Positions 17,750 to 26,567 of a DNA stretch of 64,000 bases are shown here, one piece after another. A model generated the notes under the pieces. It had not been told where the DNA came from. It was given only the letters and a program-made list of their open reading frames with translations, and did no database searches. How positions within the stretch are numbered: position 1 is the stretch's first letter; each line of letters starts with the position of its first letter. Both the position numbers and the translations under genes were made by a program. The DNA lies in contig NZ_FZNS01000003.1 of NCBI RefSeq assembly GCF_900188255.1, positions 186,001 through 250,000 of the forward strand, written 5' to 3'. The stretch comes from Hymenobacter mucosus (GTDB lineage Bacteria > Bacteroidota > Bacteroidia > Cytophagales > Hymenobacteraceae).

Positions 17750-18148
17750 ATGAAACGCACTTTTTTCCTGGTATTCGTCCTGTTCTGGAGTCTCCTGTTG
17801 TCAGTAGGTGTCCAGGCCCAGGGGGAAGCCTTCGCCCCTATTCGCAATGCCATCAGGGGTAGCTCCTCACACGAACTAGCTGAGTACTTCGCTCCTACGG
17901 TAGAGCTCAGCTTCGACGGAGACAAGCAAAGCTATAGCTCTACGCAGGCCGAGTTTGTCATGAAAGACTTCTTCGCTAAGAATAGCCCCGCTTCCTTTGA
18001 TTTTATCCATTACGGGGGAAGCAATGAGGGTACCCCGTATGCAGTAGGTAAGTACGCTGGCAAAAATGGTACTTACCGCATGTTTGTCAAGATGAAATCA
18101 GTTAGTGGTGCTCTTAAGATTGGCACAATCGATTTCTCGAAGGAATAA
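17750..18148 (+). CDS. DUF4783 domain protein
   Basis: A 132-aa exported protein with a signal peptide (cut after VQAQ, about residue 24) and one DUF4783 domain, an NTF2-like fold common in Bacteroidota. FAPIRNAIRGSSSHELAEYF and SFDGDKQSYSSTQAEFVMKDFF are family features. Function unknown. A strong terminator follows. Confidence 0.8.
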   Translation: MKRTFFLVFVLFWSLLLSVGVQAQGEAFAPIRNAIRGSSSHELAEYFAPTVELSFDGDKQSYSSTQAEFVMKDFFAKNSPASFDFIHYGGSNEGTPYAVGKYAGKNGTYRMFVKMKSVSGALKIGTIDFSKE

Positions 18149-18171
18149 ATTCCCTACTCTTCTCTCTCCCG

Positions 18172-18204
18172 ACGCGCCGCAGATCTTTCTGCGGCGCGTT
18201 TTTT
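18172..18204 (+). terminator. Rho-independent terminator
   Basis: CGCGCCGCAGA pairs perfectly with TCTGCGGCGCG around a TCTT loop and is followed by TTTTTT. Confidence 0.92.
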
Positions 18205-18358
18205 ATGTCTATATCCTAGCCTGCATCCCACACGAGGGGTTTTACTTGCCTTAAGGAGGGTAGGCATTCACAAAGACCTAGTAGTGGGCTGGCAGTGTGT
18301 AACTTCCGGTGAGTAGAATGAGGTAAGAGGGTAGGGCCGGGAATCGGGCTGTTTTTGC

Positions 18359-18366
18359 TATTTTTG
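18359..18366 (+). promoter_or_regulatory. -7 box at the nadC start
   Basis: TATTTTTG is a perfect TAnnTTTG box that ends only 4 bases before the nadC GTG. A start 5-7 bases after the box would give an almost leaderless mRNA. No convincing -33 TTTG lies 17-23 bases upstream, so the box may be fortuitous. Confidence 0.4.
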
Positions 18367-18370
18367 CGCC

Positions 18371-19231
18371 GTGCAAACCCCATCTTACCTTACGCCGGAA
18401 GCTCTTTCTACTTTCATCCGCACGGCTCTAGCCGAGGACGTGGGTGATGGCGACCATTCAGCCCAGGCCGCTATACCCGCTGAAGCCCGCAACCGAGCCC
18501 ACCTGCTGGTGAAAGATGCAGGCGTGTTGGCCGGCGTAGAACTAGCTCACCTCATCTTCCGAGAGGTAGACCCGGAACTTCAAGTAGAGCAGCTTCTGGC
18601 TGATGGAGCCCGCGTTCAGTACGGCGACATTGCCTTCACGGTAGAAGGACGCTCTCGCAGCATTCTGACCGCCGAGCGCCTTGTGCTCAACTGTATGCAG
18701 CGCATGAGTGGTATTGCTACGCACACAGCCCACCTCACTACTTTGCTGAGCGGTACCAAGGCCCGGCTGCTGGATACGCGCAAAACCACGCCTAACTTCC
18801 GGCTCTGCGAGAAGTGGGCCGTGCTGATTGGTGGAGGTGTAAATCACCGCTACGGGTTGTTCGACATGATTATTCTGAAGGATAACCACGTCGACTACGC
18901 TGGCGGCATTCGGCAGGCGGTAAAAGCCACGCAGGCCTACTTGGCCAGCACCGGCCGTCAGTTGCCCATTGAAGTAGAAACCCGCACCCTGGCTGAAGTA
19001 CAGGAGGCGCTAGAAGTGGGCGGCATCAGCCGAATCATGCTCGATAATATGGCCCCGCCCATGCTGCGTGAAGCAGTAGCTTTGGTAGCCGGTCGCCTGC
19101 CGCTTGAGGCGAGCGGGGGTATTACGGAAGAAACCATTGCAGACGTTGCGGCAACCGGGGTAGACTTCATTTCGGTGGGGGCGCTTACGCACTCTACCAA
19201 GAGCCTCGACATGAGTTTAAAAGCATACTAA
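18371..19231 (+). CDS. nadC: Nicotinate-nucleotide pyrophosphorylase (carboxylating)
   Basis: A 286-aa enzyme making nicotinate mononucleotide from quinolinate and PRPP in NAD synthesis. Motifs: AEDVGDGDHS near the start, NCMQRMSGIAT, LLDTRKTTPNFR which binds quinolinate and phosphate, GGGVNHR, IILKDNH, and the C-terminal DFISVGALTHS. I keep the GTG at 18371 because its MQTPSYLTPEAL matches the family N-terminus. No nadA or nadB is adjacent. Confidence 0.95.
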   Translation: MQTPSYLTPEALSTFIRTALAEDVGDGDHSAQAAIPAEARNRAHLLVKDAGVLAGVELAHLIFREVDPELQVEQLLADGARVQYGDIAFTVEGRSRSILTAERLVLNCMQRMSGIATHTAHLTTLLSGTKARLLDTRKTTPNFRLCEKWAVLIGGGVNHRYGLFDMIILKDNHVDYAGGIRQAVKATQAYLASTGRQLPIEVETRTLAEVQEALEVGGISRIMLDNMAPPMLREAVALVAGRLPLEASGGITEETIADVAATGVDFISVGALTHSTKSLDMSLKAY

Positions 19232-19346
19232 CTTTTCTAGTGAATTGAATGTAGCCGAAGAGGTAGCACACGTGGTGTAACTACGTGCGGGTAGCTGGCC
19301 TACCGCTGTCATAATCGGCTCGTTCCACGTGTTTTCCATATCACCC

Positions 19347-19973
19347 ATGCAACTTCCCAACCAACGCGGCAACTACCGACAACAAGCGCAGCCGCAGGGA
19401 CCCTCGCCGCTGGCTATTGTCACCAAAAAGCACCAGCTCGATACCGACACGTACACGCGCATTGCCATGGGCCGGGTGTGGCGCAAGGAGTGGTGGTACG
19501 CAGTTATTCCGTTCGTGCTGGGCTTGCTGCCAGTACTTATTTGGCCCTCATGGTGGTGGCTGGCCTCGGCGTTTATTCTGACGCTGCTGTACGTGCTGCT
19601 ACGTTCAGCTCAGATTACTGGAGCCACCCAGATGGAGCAAAGCAAGCCGTTGTTTGAAAAGCTCAACTATGAGTTCGACAATAAGCAAATTGTGCTGCGC
19701 CGCAACGAGCGGGAAGGCATGCGCCTAACCTGGGATATGATTGGTAGCGTGCAGCGTGAAGACGGGAGCTACCTCCTCAACCTGAAAGGCCCCGACGAAC
19801 TGCCCGAAGACATCAAAGGCTGGCGCCGCTGGGCTGCCAAGACGTTCGAAACGCCCATCTTTGTGCAAGTGCCCGACCGGATTTTTAAAGGCGGCAACGA
19901 CCAAAAACTGTTCGAGGCCATGCTGCGCCGCAAGAACTTGCTGCCTGCTTTGCCTACCCAACCCGCCGCGTAA
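19347..19973 (+). CDS. YcxB-like membrane protein
   Basis: A 208-aa protein with two close membrane segments (about residues 48-85, WWYAVIPFVLGLLPVLIW) and a C-terminal soluble half with the YcxB-like pattern (QMEQSKPLFEKLNYEFDNKQIVLRR, then LTWDMIGSVQRED). ATG 19347 is preferred over a GTG at 19329. Function unknown. Confidence 0.6.
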   Translation: MQLPNQRGNYRQQAQPQGPSPLAIVTKKHQLDTDTYTRIAMGRVWRKEWWYAVIPFVLGLLPVLIWPSWWWLASAFILTLLYVLLRSAQITGATQMEQSKPLFEKLNYEFDNKQIVLRRNEREGMRLTWDMIGSVQREDGSYLLNLKGPDELPEDIKGWRRWAAKTFETPIFVQVPDRIFKGGNDQKLFEAMLRRKNLLPALPTQPAA

Positions 19974-20035
19974 GCCAACTTTCGGTCTGCGCTTTTCGTC
20001 ATTCAACTAACTACGTAGCTCATTCTTCTTTTCTC

Positions 20036-20395
20036 ATGACTAAGCAACTCGTGCTTTCTGCCCTAGCTCTGGCCACGCTCGCCCTGAACGCGTGCAGCAC
20101 CGAACCTTCTGACTGGCGCCCTGACAAAAAAGTATCGGTAGATATGGTAGCTCCCGGCTCCCGCTCATCCGACAACTTTGACCAGCACACGGAGCATGAA
20201 GCCGACCAAGCAAAAGGTGGCGCTATTGAGCGTCCCATCAGCTCGGAAGTGACTTTGGATGAGCCTAATGCGAAAGAGAAAATTTCGGCTGATGCGGCTC
20301 GCACGGCTAACTCCGAAGAAGCATCGCGCACCAATCACCCAGCGGCTCCTCAGACCGTGCAAAACGCTGGTACCAAAGGCGAGGATCAGGAGTAG
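20036..20395 (+). CDS. Hypothetical small lipoprotein
   Basis: 119 aa; lipobox LNACS gives the modified Cys at position 19. The mature part is hydrophilic, acidic and low in complexity, probably disordered. It starts 62 bases after the YcxB-like gene, and the HMBD gene begins 3 bases after its stop. Confidence 0.6.
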   Translation: MTKQLVLSALALATLALNACSTEPSDWRPDKKVSVDMVAPGSRSSDNFDQHTEHEADQAKGGAIERPISSEVTLDEPNAKEKISADAARTANSEEASRTNHPAAPQTVQNAGTKGEDQE

Positions 20396-20398
20396 TAT

Positions 20399-20665
20399 AT
20401 GGCCCTAGCATTGTGGAAAACCGCTGCGGTAGTGGTGGGCCTGGCCATAGCTAGCACGCTAACGGGCTGCGAGCAGAAACCCGCCGGCCAAGCAGCTACT
20501 ACCGCTCCCGCTGGTACTACCGAAACTCCGGTGCTGGCTGCCGCGTACAGCTGCCCTATGGGTTGCGAAGGCAGCGCCAGCAGCAAGCCTGGCAAGTGCC
20601 CGGTATGCGGAATGGAGCTGGAAGCCAACCCCGCCGCCAAAGCTGCTCCTTCAGATTCACTTTGA
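20399..20665 (+). CDS. Heavy-metal-binding domain lipoprotein
   Basis: 88 aa. The signal ends LTGC (Cys22). The last half holds a heavy-metal-binding domain of the YHS-like HMBD type: YSCPMGCEG, then GKCPVCGMEL, with four cysteines that can bind metal. These often accompany copper or zinc resistance; here a ZIP transporter lies about 200 bases downstream, across two terminators, so co-transcription is not shown. Confidence 0.75.
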   Translation: MALALWKTAAVVVGLAIASTLTGCEQKPAGQAATTAPAGTTETPVLAAAYSCPMGCEGSASSKPGKCPVCGMELEANPAAKAAPSDSL

Positions 20666-20676
20666 TTTGAGTAGAA

Positions 20677-20717
20677 AGGCGCCTACTTTTGCAGCATTGT
20701 TGCAAAAGTAGGCGCCT
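20677..20717 (+). terminator. Terminator after HMBD gene
   Basis: A perfect 17-bp stem (arms 20677-20693 and 20701-20717) with a 7-base loop, followed by GTTTTG. Confidence 0.8.
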
Positions 20718-20740
20718 GTTTTGTGGCCATACTACTGCGA

Positions 20741-20765
20741 AAGGGCGTGCAAACGCCCTTTTTAC
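20741..20765 (+). terminator. Second terminator before ZIP gene
   Basis: AAGGGCGT pairs with ACGCCCTT around GCAA and runs into TTTTT. Two terminators in 90 bases insulate the ZIP gene from upstream transcription. Confidence 0.8.
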
Positions 20766-20862
20766 TATTTCAGGGTGCTGTATGAGTAGCGCTTAGGAAA
20801 TGCGGCTGGGTTAGTACTAGTCGCCAACTAGGCTGGCTACTCAATTATTGTTTCTCCAACCT

Positions 20863-21594
20863 ATGTGGTTTGCCGTTTTTGCTTTGTTTGGTACCGTGCT
20901 GGGCGCCGGTTGGCTAACCCGCTTTGTGCCGACGGCTCGCACCACGTGGATGAAGCCACTACTGGCTTTTAGTGGCGCTTATCTGTTTACCCTCACCATC
21001 ACGCATCTGCTACCCGAGGCCTTGCAAATGCTGCCGGGGCATCGGGTTGGGTACTTTGTGCTGGCTGGTTTCTTTGGGCAGCTGTTGCTGGAGGTATTTT
21101 CGCAGGGCGTGGAGCATGGGCACGTGCATCACCATACGGAACATGCTGGGCGAGTGCCATTTCTGCTCTTGTTTTCACTAGTGCTACACTCTTTCTTGGA
21201 GGGTAGTATACTGGTGAAAACGCCGGCTGCAGGCGATGTAAGCCAGAACTTCTACGCTATTCTGGCCGGAGTAGCCCTGCATCACATTCCGGCGGCGTTT
21301 GCCCTGATGGCCGCTTTGCTACTACGCCTAGGTACGTTCAGCCGGGCCATGCCCTACCTGTTAGTATTCGCGGCCGCGGGCCCGGCCGGTATCATCATCA
21401 GCAACTACGTAGTGCTGGAAGACTTATTGCAGCACGGGCTGTACGCAGCTTTGCTGGGCTTAGTAGCCGGCAATTTCCTGCATGTATCTACTACCATCTT
21501 GTTCGAAACCAGTCCCGATCATAGCCTGAACGTGCGCAAAGTAGCGGCTACTGTGGCGGGCATGGTGCTGGCTTTGGCCGTAGACTGGATGTAA
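20863..21594 (+). CDS. ZIP family metal transporter
   Basis: A 243-aa inner-membrane protein with about eight hydrophobic segments. The metal-binding helices carry THLLPEAL (TM2), HSFLEGS (TM4) and LHHIPAAFAL (TM5), the ZIP pattern of His/Glu ligands. A His-rich loop (HGHVHHHTEHAG) lies between TM3 and TM4, typical of zinc or iron uptake. ATG 20863 (MWFAVFALF) is used; the TTG upstream adds nothing. Direction of transport is inferred from the family. Confidence 0.8.
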   Translation: MWFAVFALFGTVLGAGWLTRFVPTARTTWMKPLLAFSGAYLFTLTITHLLPEALQMLPGHRVGYFVLAGFFGQLLLEVFSQGVEHGHVHHHTEHAGRVPFLLLFSLVLHSFLEGSILVKTPAAGDVSQNFYAILAGVALHHIPAAFALMAALLLRLGTFSRAMPYLLVFAAAGPAGIIISNYVVLEDLLQHGLYAALLGLVAGNFLHVSTTILFETSPDHSLNVRKVAATVAGMVLALAVDWM

Positions 21595-21613
21595 GCAATG
21601 ATCAGGCTGCTAC

Positions 21614-23077
21614 CTACCAGCCTGGTGCCTGGTAGTAAAGCTTCTTACCCTTCGTAATGCGCCAGTGGGCTAGTAGCTGGGCGTTGCTTTCTGATTGGGA
21701 GGGCTCGGTGAGCTGCTCAAAGGCCATGACGGTGCAGGAGGTGCCAAGCCTAACAACTGGTTCCGATGATTGAGCGAGCTGCTGCAGGGCCAGTCGCTCG
21801 CAGTCGTTGTTATCGGTGGAAGCAATGCGGGGCTGGTCAACCGCCATGTAGATAGCAGCGCATACACCTAGGGCCGCCAGATACCAGCGCAGGGTCTTGC
21901 CGGCAAGGTGATGTACCACATACCAACTGGAACTGCCGTAGCAGTACACCATGCCTAGTATAATGGGCAGTATGGAGTCGCGGCGTAGAATGAGCGGGCG
22001 GTAGTTGCGGTACCCTCCCAAAGGCAGCAGCAGCACATAGACTAGCGCGAACAGCCCCAGCCATTGTATGCCGCGCGTAATTCGCTCCGTGGTGGGCGTG
22101 AACGGCAATAGGCGGCGCAATACGTAGCGGTTGAGCAGAAGCAAGGCTATGAGCAATGGCAGGCCCAGCTTCACGGTAAGCTGTTTGTATACTCCTTTGG
22201 GCAACAGGCGGTACCGCTCGAAGAGAGGCAAGGTGTGCGTATAGCTTTCGGCCTCATAGCGCCCTAAGTATAGCGAGTAGAGGCACAGCACCGCGAAAAA
22301 TCCGAGCAAAAGAACAGGCTTTGCTGGCACGGTACGCAGCCTGCTTACCCAGTAGCTAGCCAACCAGGGCTGCCTGGTAGCACGCCACTGCTGCCCTACC
22401 CAATGCACCCCAATGCCGAGGAATAGCACCGATGCCGCCGCTACCACTATGGGCCCATTGAAGGCCAGCACCACGGCTAGCCCCATAAAGGCTAGCATCG
22501 CAAGCCAGGATAAGCGCAGTGGCTGACCGAAATAAGCGGCCTGGTAGAATGGCAAGAAGAACAGCAGCAGCAACGCCAGCGGAAAAGCGTAGAAGAAAAC
22601 GTAGGATACCGAGTGGTCGATGATGCCCATTTGCATTTGGTACCCGCTGGCTTGAAACAGGGGCGCTACCAAGGCCGCGCCCAACCACAGGCGGTAGCTG
22701 CTTAGCCGGTACGTGCCTCCAATGTAAACTCCTAGCAAGTAAAATAAGAGTGCCTGCACCGCTGTTTTAAACAAAGCGCAGGCCGCGTACACGCTGCTAA
22801 TGGGGTCGGTGACCTGTTGTAGCCACAACGGCACGTGCCGGAAGTACAAGTGCATGGCTAAATGGGCGAAGAAGCGGTTAGGTGCAATGTAAACTTCGTG
22901 CCGGGAGAAGGCCGCCCACCCAAATGGGTCCTGGAGTACTTGGCGACACAGTTCGCTGGGCAGGGCTATAACGGCAAGGTCGCCATCGAGGGGCATCTGG
23001 TAGTACTGAAGGTAGGAATACCCTAGGTCGAGTAGCACTACTGCTACCAGCAGCCAATACGTAACGGTTTTCAGCAT
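21614..23077 (-). CDS. Polytopic membrane protein of unknown function
   Basis: About 487 aa with 10-12 hydrophobic segments and long loops, a pattern seen in membrane glycosyltransferases of the GT-C/PMT type, but I see no clear catalytic D-E or D-D motif in the first loop (LPSELCRQVLQDP lies there). ATG 23077 (MLKTVTYW) makes the first membrane segment N-terminal; ATGs at 23092 and further upstream are alternatives. It converges with the ZIP gene. Confidence 0.55.
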   Translation of the reverse strand: MLKTVTYWLLVAVVLLDLGYSYLQYYQMPLDGDLAVIALPSELCRQVLQDPFGWAAFSRHEVYIAPNRFFAHLAMHLYFRHVPLWLQQVTDPISSVYAACALFKTAVQALLFYLLGVYIGGTYRLSSYRLWLGAALVAPLFQASGYQMQMGIIDHSVSYVFFYAFPLALLLLFFLPFYQAAYFGQPLRLSWLAMLAFMGLAVVLAFNGPIVVAAASVLFLGIGVHWVGQQWRATRQPWLASYWVSRLRTVPAKPVLLLGFFAVLCLYSLYLGRYEAESYTHTLPLFERYRLLPKGVYKQLTVKLGLPLLIALLLLNRYVLRRLLPFTPTTERITRGIQWLGLFALVYVLLLPLGGYRNYRPLILRRDSILPIILGMVYCYGSSSWYVVHHLAGKTLRWYLAALGVCAAIYMAVDQPRIASTDNNDCERLALQQLAQSSEPVVRLGTSCTVMAFEQLTEPSQSESNAQLLAHWRITKGKKLYYQAPGW

Positions 23078-23157
23078 CCCGGCAAGATACATAGCCTCCC
23101 TCCACACATCCGAATGAGGTAGCATACTCCCACTATTGGCGAAATGGCACAACAAAA

Positions 23158-23187
23158 AAGCGCCCCGCTCACATGAGCGGGGCGCTT
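23158..23187. terminator. Hairpin downstream of ompA-like gene
   Basis: AAAGCGCCCCGCTCA pairs with TGAGCGGGGCGCTTT around a single C-A step; AAAAAAG lies on the left side, so reading leftwards it ends in TTTTTT. It ends the OmpA gene and lies in front of the membrane protein. Confidence 0.9.
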
Positions 23188-23215
23188 TGCAGTAGGGGCT
23201 TAGCTTAGAGCCGGA

Positions 23216-24796
23216 TTACCTCCGACGGGGAGCAGCCTTCCGAACCGGAGCTTTCTTAGCGGGCGCCGCCTTGGCTGGGGCCGCAGCAGGAGCCGCCGGA
23301 ATTTCCGGGGCCGGACCGTACTTGGTTTCTGCGGGGTTGGGGTCACCGGGCAGGTACACGTCAAACTCTACGCGGCGGTTGAGGGCACGACCAGCCTCCG
23401 TGGTGTTTGGTGCAATGGGCTTGCTCTCACCGTAGCCATGTGATACAATGCGGTCGGCTGGGATACCCTTGCGCAGCATGTAGGCACGGGCCGAAGCAGC
23501 ACGCTCATCCGACAGGCGCAGGTTGTAATCATCGTTGCCAACATTATCAGCGTGGGCCGAGATACCCAGGAAGTAGTCTGGGTAATCGTTCAGGATTTGT
23601 ACCAGGCCATCGAGGGTCGGGAACGAAATAGGCTTCAGCGTAGCCTTGTTGAACTCGAACTGAATGTACTTGGTAGCTTCCTGGAGGCGCTTCTTCTCCT
23701 CAATCTTCATCTCGGGGCAGCCTTTGTTAGAAGCCGGGCCCGGACGGTTCGGGCAACGGTCTTGGTAGTCAGGTACGCCATCACCGTCGGTATCTACGGG
23801 GCAGCCGCTGGCATCTACCTTCACGCCGCCAGGTGTGTTGGGGCACTTATCGTTCTGGTCAATTACACCATCGTTGTCGGCATCGGGGCAGCCTTGCAGC
23901 TCGGCTTTGCCGGGCGTGTCGGGGCACTTGTCCTCGCTGTCGCGGATGCCGTCACCATCACGATCGGGGCAACCTTCTAGGTTGGCCAGACCTTTCTCGG
24001 TGGGGCACTTATCTTGATAATCTGGAACACCGTCGCCATCGCCATCAAGGGGGCAGCCATTGGCGTCCACGGCTACGCCAGCTGGCGTGCCGGGGCACTT
24101 GTCCTTGCGGTCGGGTACACCATCGTTATCCTCATCCTTTACTTTGCCAAGAGCCACGTTCAGGCCCACGGTGTGCTGCAAGAACTTATCGTCCCACTTG
24201 TTGTCGTCGCGGGTTTGCACTCCATCAATGTTGGCGTTCAGCGGAATGTGCTGGCCAGTTTGCACGAACAAGCTTACGGCGTCGCCGAGGCGGAAGCTTA
24301 AGCCAGCGGCCCCAAACAGATCGAAGTAGCTCTTGTCCTGGTCGGTGTTGTTGGTCTGGTTGTTCCGGAAAATGGTTCCTTCACGGCTCGTATAGGTCCA
24401 GCCGGGAGCGGCCAGCAAGTAGGGGCGAATGAACGACTCTTCTTTCAGCAGCTTGAATTTCAAGCCCAGGTTTACGTTCACTACGTTGGTAGCAAAGTTG
24501 CTGCCGTAGTAGGGGTTGCCAGCCGGGGCCGTCTTCTTGAACTCCACATAATTACCACTCAACTGCAAGTCGAGCCCTTTGGAAAGGTACTGGCTGATGG
24601 TAATGCCAGGGGCGTACTTGTTTTCGCTCCAGTTCCAGTAGTCAGAGCCAAAGTTGCCCTTGTACTGCATGGCACTAACGTTGATACCAATAGCTGTTTT
24701 GCGGTCAGCGGTCTGGGCGTGAGAGGCGAGTGGGGCTAACGCCCAAGCCGACACCCCCAGCGCTAACGCTTTTGATAGGGGAATGCGTGGAAGCAT
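23216..24796 (-). CDS. OmpA family outer-membrane protein with TSP3 repeats
   Basis: 526 aa. Order: signal peptide (cut after SHAQ, residue 28); beta-barrel about 30-215; calcium-binding thrombospondin type 3 repeats about 217-360 (DNDGVPDRKDKCPGTP and five related units); a peptidoglycan-binding OmpA domain about 370-480 (IQFEFNKATL, LSDERAASARAYM, NRRVEFDV); a tail of Ala/Pro/Lys ending RKAAPRRR. It would anchor the outer membrane to peptidoglycan. The basic tail is unusual and may bind wall polymers. The TSP3 coding repeats make the DNA at 23.75-24.11 kb repetitive. Confidence 0.9.
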   Translation of the reverse strand: MLPRIPLSKALALGVSAWALAPLASHAQTADRKTAIGINVSAMQYKGNFGSDYWNWSENKYAPGITISQYLSKGLDLQLSGNYVEFKKTAPAGNPYYGSNFATNVVNVNLGLKFKLLKEESFIRPYLLAAPGWTYTSREGTIFRNNQTNNTDQDKSYFDLFGAAGLSFRLGDAVSLFVQTGQHIPLNANIDGVQTRDDNKWDDKFLQHTVGLNVALGKVKDEDNDGVPDRKDKCPGTPAGVAVDANGCPLDGDGDGVPDYQDKCPTEKGLANLEGCPDRDGDGIRDSEDKCPDTPGKAELQGCPDADNDGVIDQNDKCPNTPGGVKVDASGCPVDTDGDGVPDYQDRCPNRPGPASNKGCPEMKIEEKKRLQEATKYIQFEFNKATLKPISFPTLDGLVQILNDYPDYFLGISAHADNVGNDDYNLRLSDERAASARAYMLRKGIPADRIVSHGYGESKPIAPNTTEAGRALNRRVEFDVYLPGDPNPAETKYGPAPEIPAAPAAAPAKAAPAKKAPVRKAAPRRR

Positions 24797-24980
24797 ATAT
24801 GATGGAAAAAAGGTGGCAGATAGAAGGCCCGGAGGCTGGTATGGGAGGTTATACCTGCTCTGAGGGGAAAAGTTGTACCAAGCAAAGTCAACTTGACTTT
24901 CAGACAGGAGCTAGTCTGGAGTAGCCAGCATTGTTGCGCAAGCTTAACAGTAGTAATTTGCTCTGGTAACGCCCTGTTTG

Positions 24981-25313
24981 TTATTGCAGGTCGGCATCAA
25001 GCAAGGGGGCGGAGCCGCGTAAAAAAAGCTCTAGTTGACGCACGCGGGCGTGCTGCTGGCGCAGCTCCTGCTGCAACTGCACCAAGCGCCGACGCATGTC
25101 CAGTACCACGCCTAGGCTGTCCTTACTCAGGGCCAATTCGTGGTGGAGACGGGCCAAGCGAACCAAATGGTCGGGCTCTTCCTGCAGGGCATTAGGCGTG
25201 TCGGTAGAAGCTTGCAGCAGGCCCATATCCACGAACTCCCGTACGTCGGTTTCGCTGAGACCGTAAGTGGTAGCACACTCCCGAAAAGTGATGGTGATAC
25301 TATGCATTTCCAT
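24981..25313 (-). CDS. cbpM: Chaperone modulator CbpM
   Basis: A 110-aa MerR-like protein: an N-terminal helix-turn-helix-like segment (ITFRECATTYGLSETDVREFVDMGLL) and a long C-terminal helix (LDMRRRLVQLQQELRQQ). CbpM proteins bind and inhibit the J-domain of CbpA. Its place 80 bases after the cbpA-type gene on the same strand supports this. Confidence 0.75.
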   Translation of the reverse strand: MEMHSITITFRECATTYGLSETDVREFVDMGLLQASTDTPNALQEEPDHLVRLARLHHELALSKDSLGVVLDMRRRLVQLQQELRQQHARVRQLELFLRGSAPLLDADLQ

Positions 25314-25393
25314 AGAAGCTAGTCGGTTTTCGTAGCAGATGGGGTTGCTTGGGCCGATGAAACCAGGCAGGTCATTGGAGGCGCTGTAAGCGT

Positions 25394-26329
25394 CTACTCA
25401 CGCAGGGCGGCAAGCTGGCGGAACAATTCCTTTTCCTGGTTGGTGAGTTGCTGGGGCAGTGTCAGGGCCAGCCGCAGGTATAGGTCGCCAAACTGGCCCT
25501 CCTTGCGGTACACGGGAAATCCCTTACCACGCAAGCGCAGCCGAGTGCCGTTCTGCGTTTCCGGCTTGATGTTAATTTTTACCGGCCCGGATAAGGTTTC
25601 CACTACCTGCTCGCCGCCCAGCAGGGCCTTATAGATGCTAATGGGCACATCCAGTGTGAGGTCTTGCCCAGTGCGCGTGTAGCGGGCGTCGGGGGTAATG
25701 CGCAGAGTGATGTAGAGGGAGCCGGCCGGTCCGCCATTGCGGCCCGGCCCGCCTTGGTCGCGCAGCCGAATGGTTTGCCCATCCTCTACCCCCGGATGAA
25801 TGGTTACACGGAGCTTTTTATCGTTGATGGTGAGGGTGCGCGGGCCACCCTGGTAGGCGTCCTCCAAGGTAAGTTCTAATTCCGCCTGGTAGTCTTGGCC
25901 GGGCCGGGGGCGGGCGCCGCCTTGGCCACCGCCCATGCCCCCAAACATGGAGCTGAAAAAGTCCGAAAAATCGGCGCCTCCAAATGGGTCGTCGCCGGTG
26001 CTGCCGCCAAACCCGCCGTAGCCCTGGCCGCCTCCCTGAGCATATTGCGACCAGTCGAAGCCGCCGCCAGTGCCACCGCGGCTAGCGCCGCCAGCTTGCT
26101 GGTAGCGTTGCCAATCGGCACCCAACTGGTCGTACTTCTGGCGCTTCTCGTCGTCGCTCAGTACTTCGTGCGCTTCGTTTACTTCCTTGAACTTGCGCTC
26201 CGCCTCGGGGTCGTTGGGGTTTACGTCGGGGTGATATTGACGAGCCAGCTTCCGAAACTGCTTGCGGATCTGGTCCTTCGTAGCCGATTTGTCGAGCTCC
26301 AGGATTTTGTAGTAGTCTTTGTAGTCCAC
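25394..26329 (-). CDS. cbpA: DnaJ-like co-chaperone CbpA
   Basis: 311 aa. J-domain at residues 1-70 (DYYKILELDKSATKDQIRK, with HPD in QYHPDVNP), a Gly-rich linker with Phe at about 85-145, and two C-terminal peptide-binding domains; no zinc finger, so CbpA rather than DnaJ. The start is a GTG at 26329 (MDYKDYYKIL), which fits the family exactly; the frame extends to 26362 through a hydrophobic stretch that looks non-native. It precedes cbpM. Confidence 0.88.
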   Translation of the reverse strand: MDYKDYYKILELDKSATKDQIRKQFRKLARQYHPDVNPNDPEAERKFKEVNEAHEVLSDDEKRQKYDQLGADWQRYQQAGGASRGGTGGGFDWSQYAQGGGQGYGGFGGSTGDDPFGGADFSDFFSSMFGGMGGGQGGARPRPGQDYQAELELTLEDAYQGGPRTLTINDKKLRVTIHPGVEDGQTIRLRDQGGPGRNGGPAGSLYITLRITPDARYTRTGQDLTLDVPISIYKALLGGEQVVETLSGPVKINIKPETQNGTRLRLRGKGFPVYRKEGQFGDLYLRLALTLPQQLTNQEKELFRQLAALRE

Positions 26330-26567
26330 GCTGTTAAGCAAAAAGCAGAACAATACAGGCACTATTGCCCTAGCCAGCCTGCGCGCCTGGGTGGGGCGAC
26401 CCAGTTCCGGCCAGAGGCAACGCTAGAGTGCCATCTGCTTTTGAAACGAACCACACCTGATTGAGGTTGCTGCCGCATACCGTCGGCATAAGTTTGGCCG
26501 GCTGTTTGTACTTTAGACCACTAGCTGTCCAGCTATACCTCTCTCACATTCCTTAGTACTTGTACGT

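Noticed and set aside
23750-24110. DNA repeats suggestive of a CRISPR or tandem array
   Set aside because: They are coding TSP3 repeats of varying length in one frame, without conserved direct repeats and spacers.
23552-24432. Overlapping plus-strand frames across the OmpA gene
   Set aside because: They mirror the TSP3 repeats and Gly/Asp codons of the real gene.
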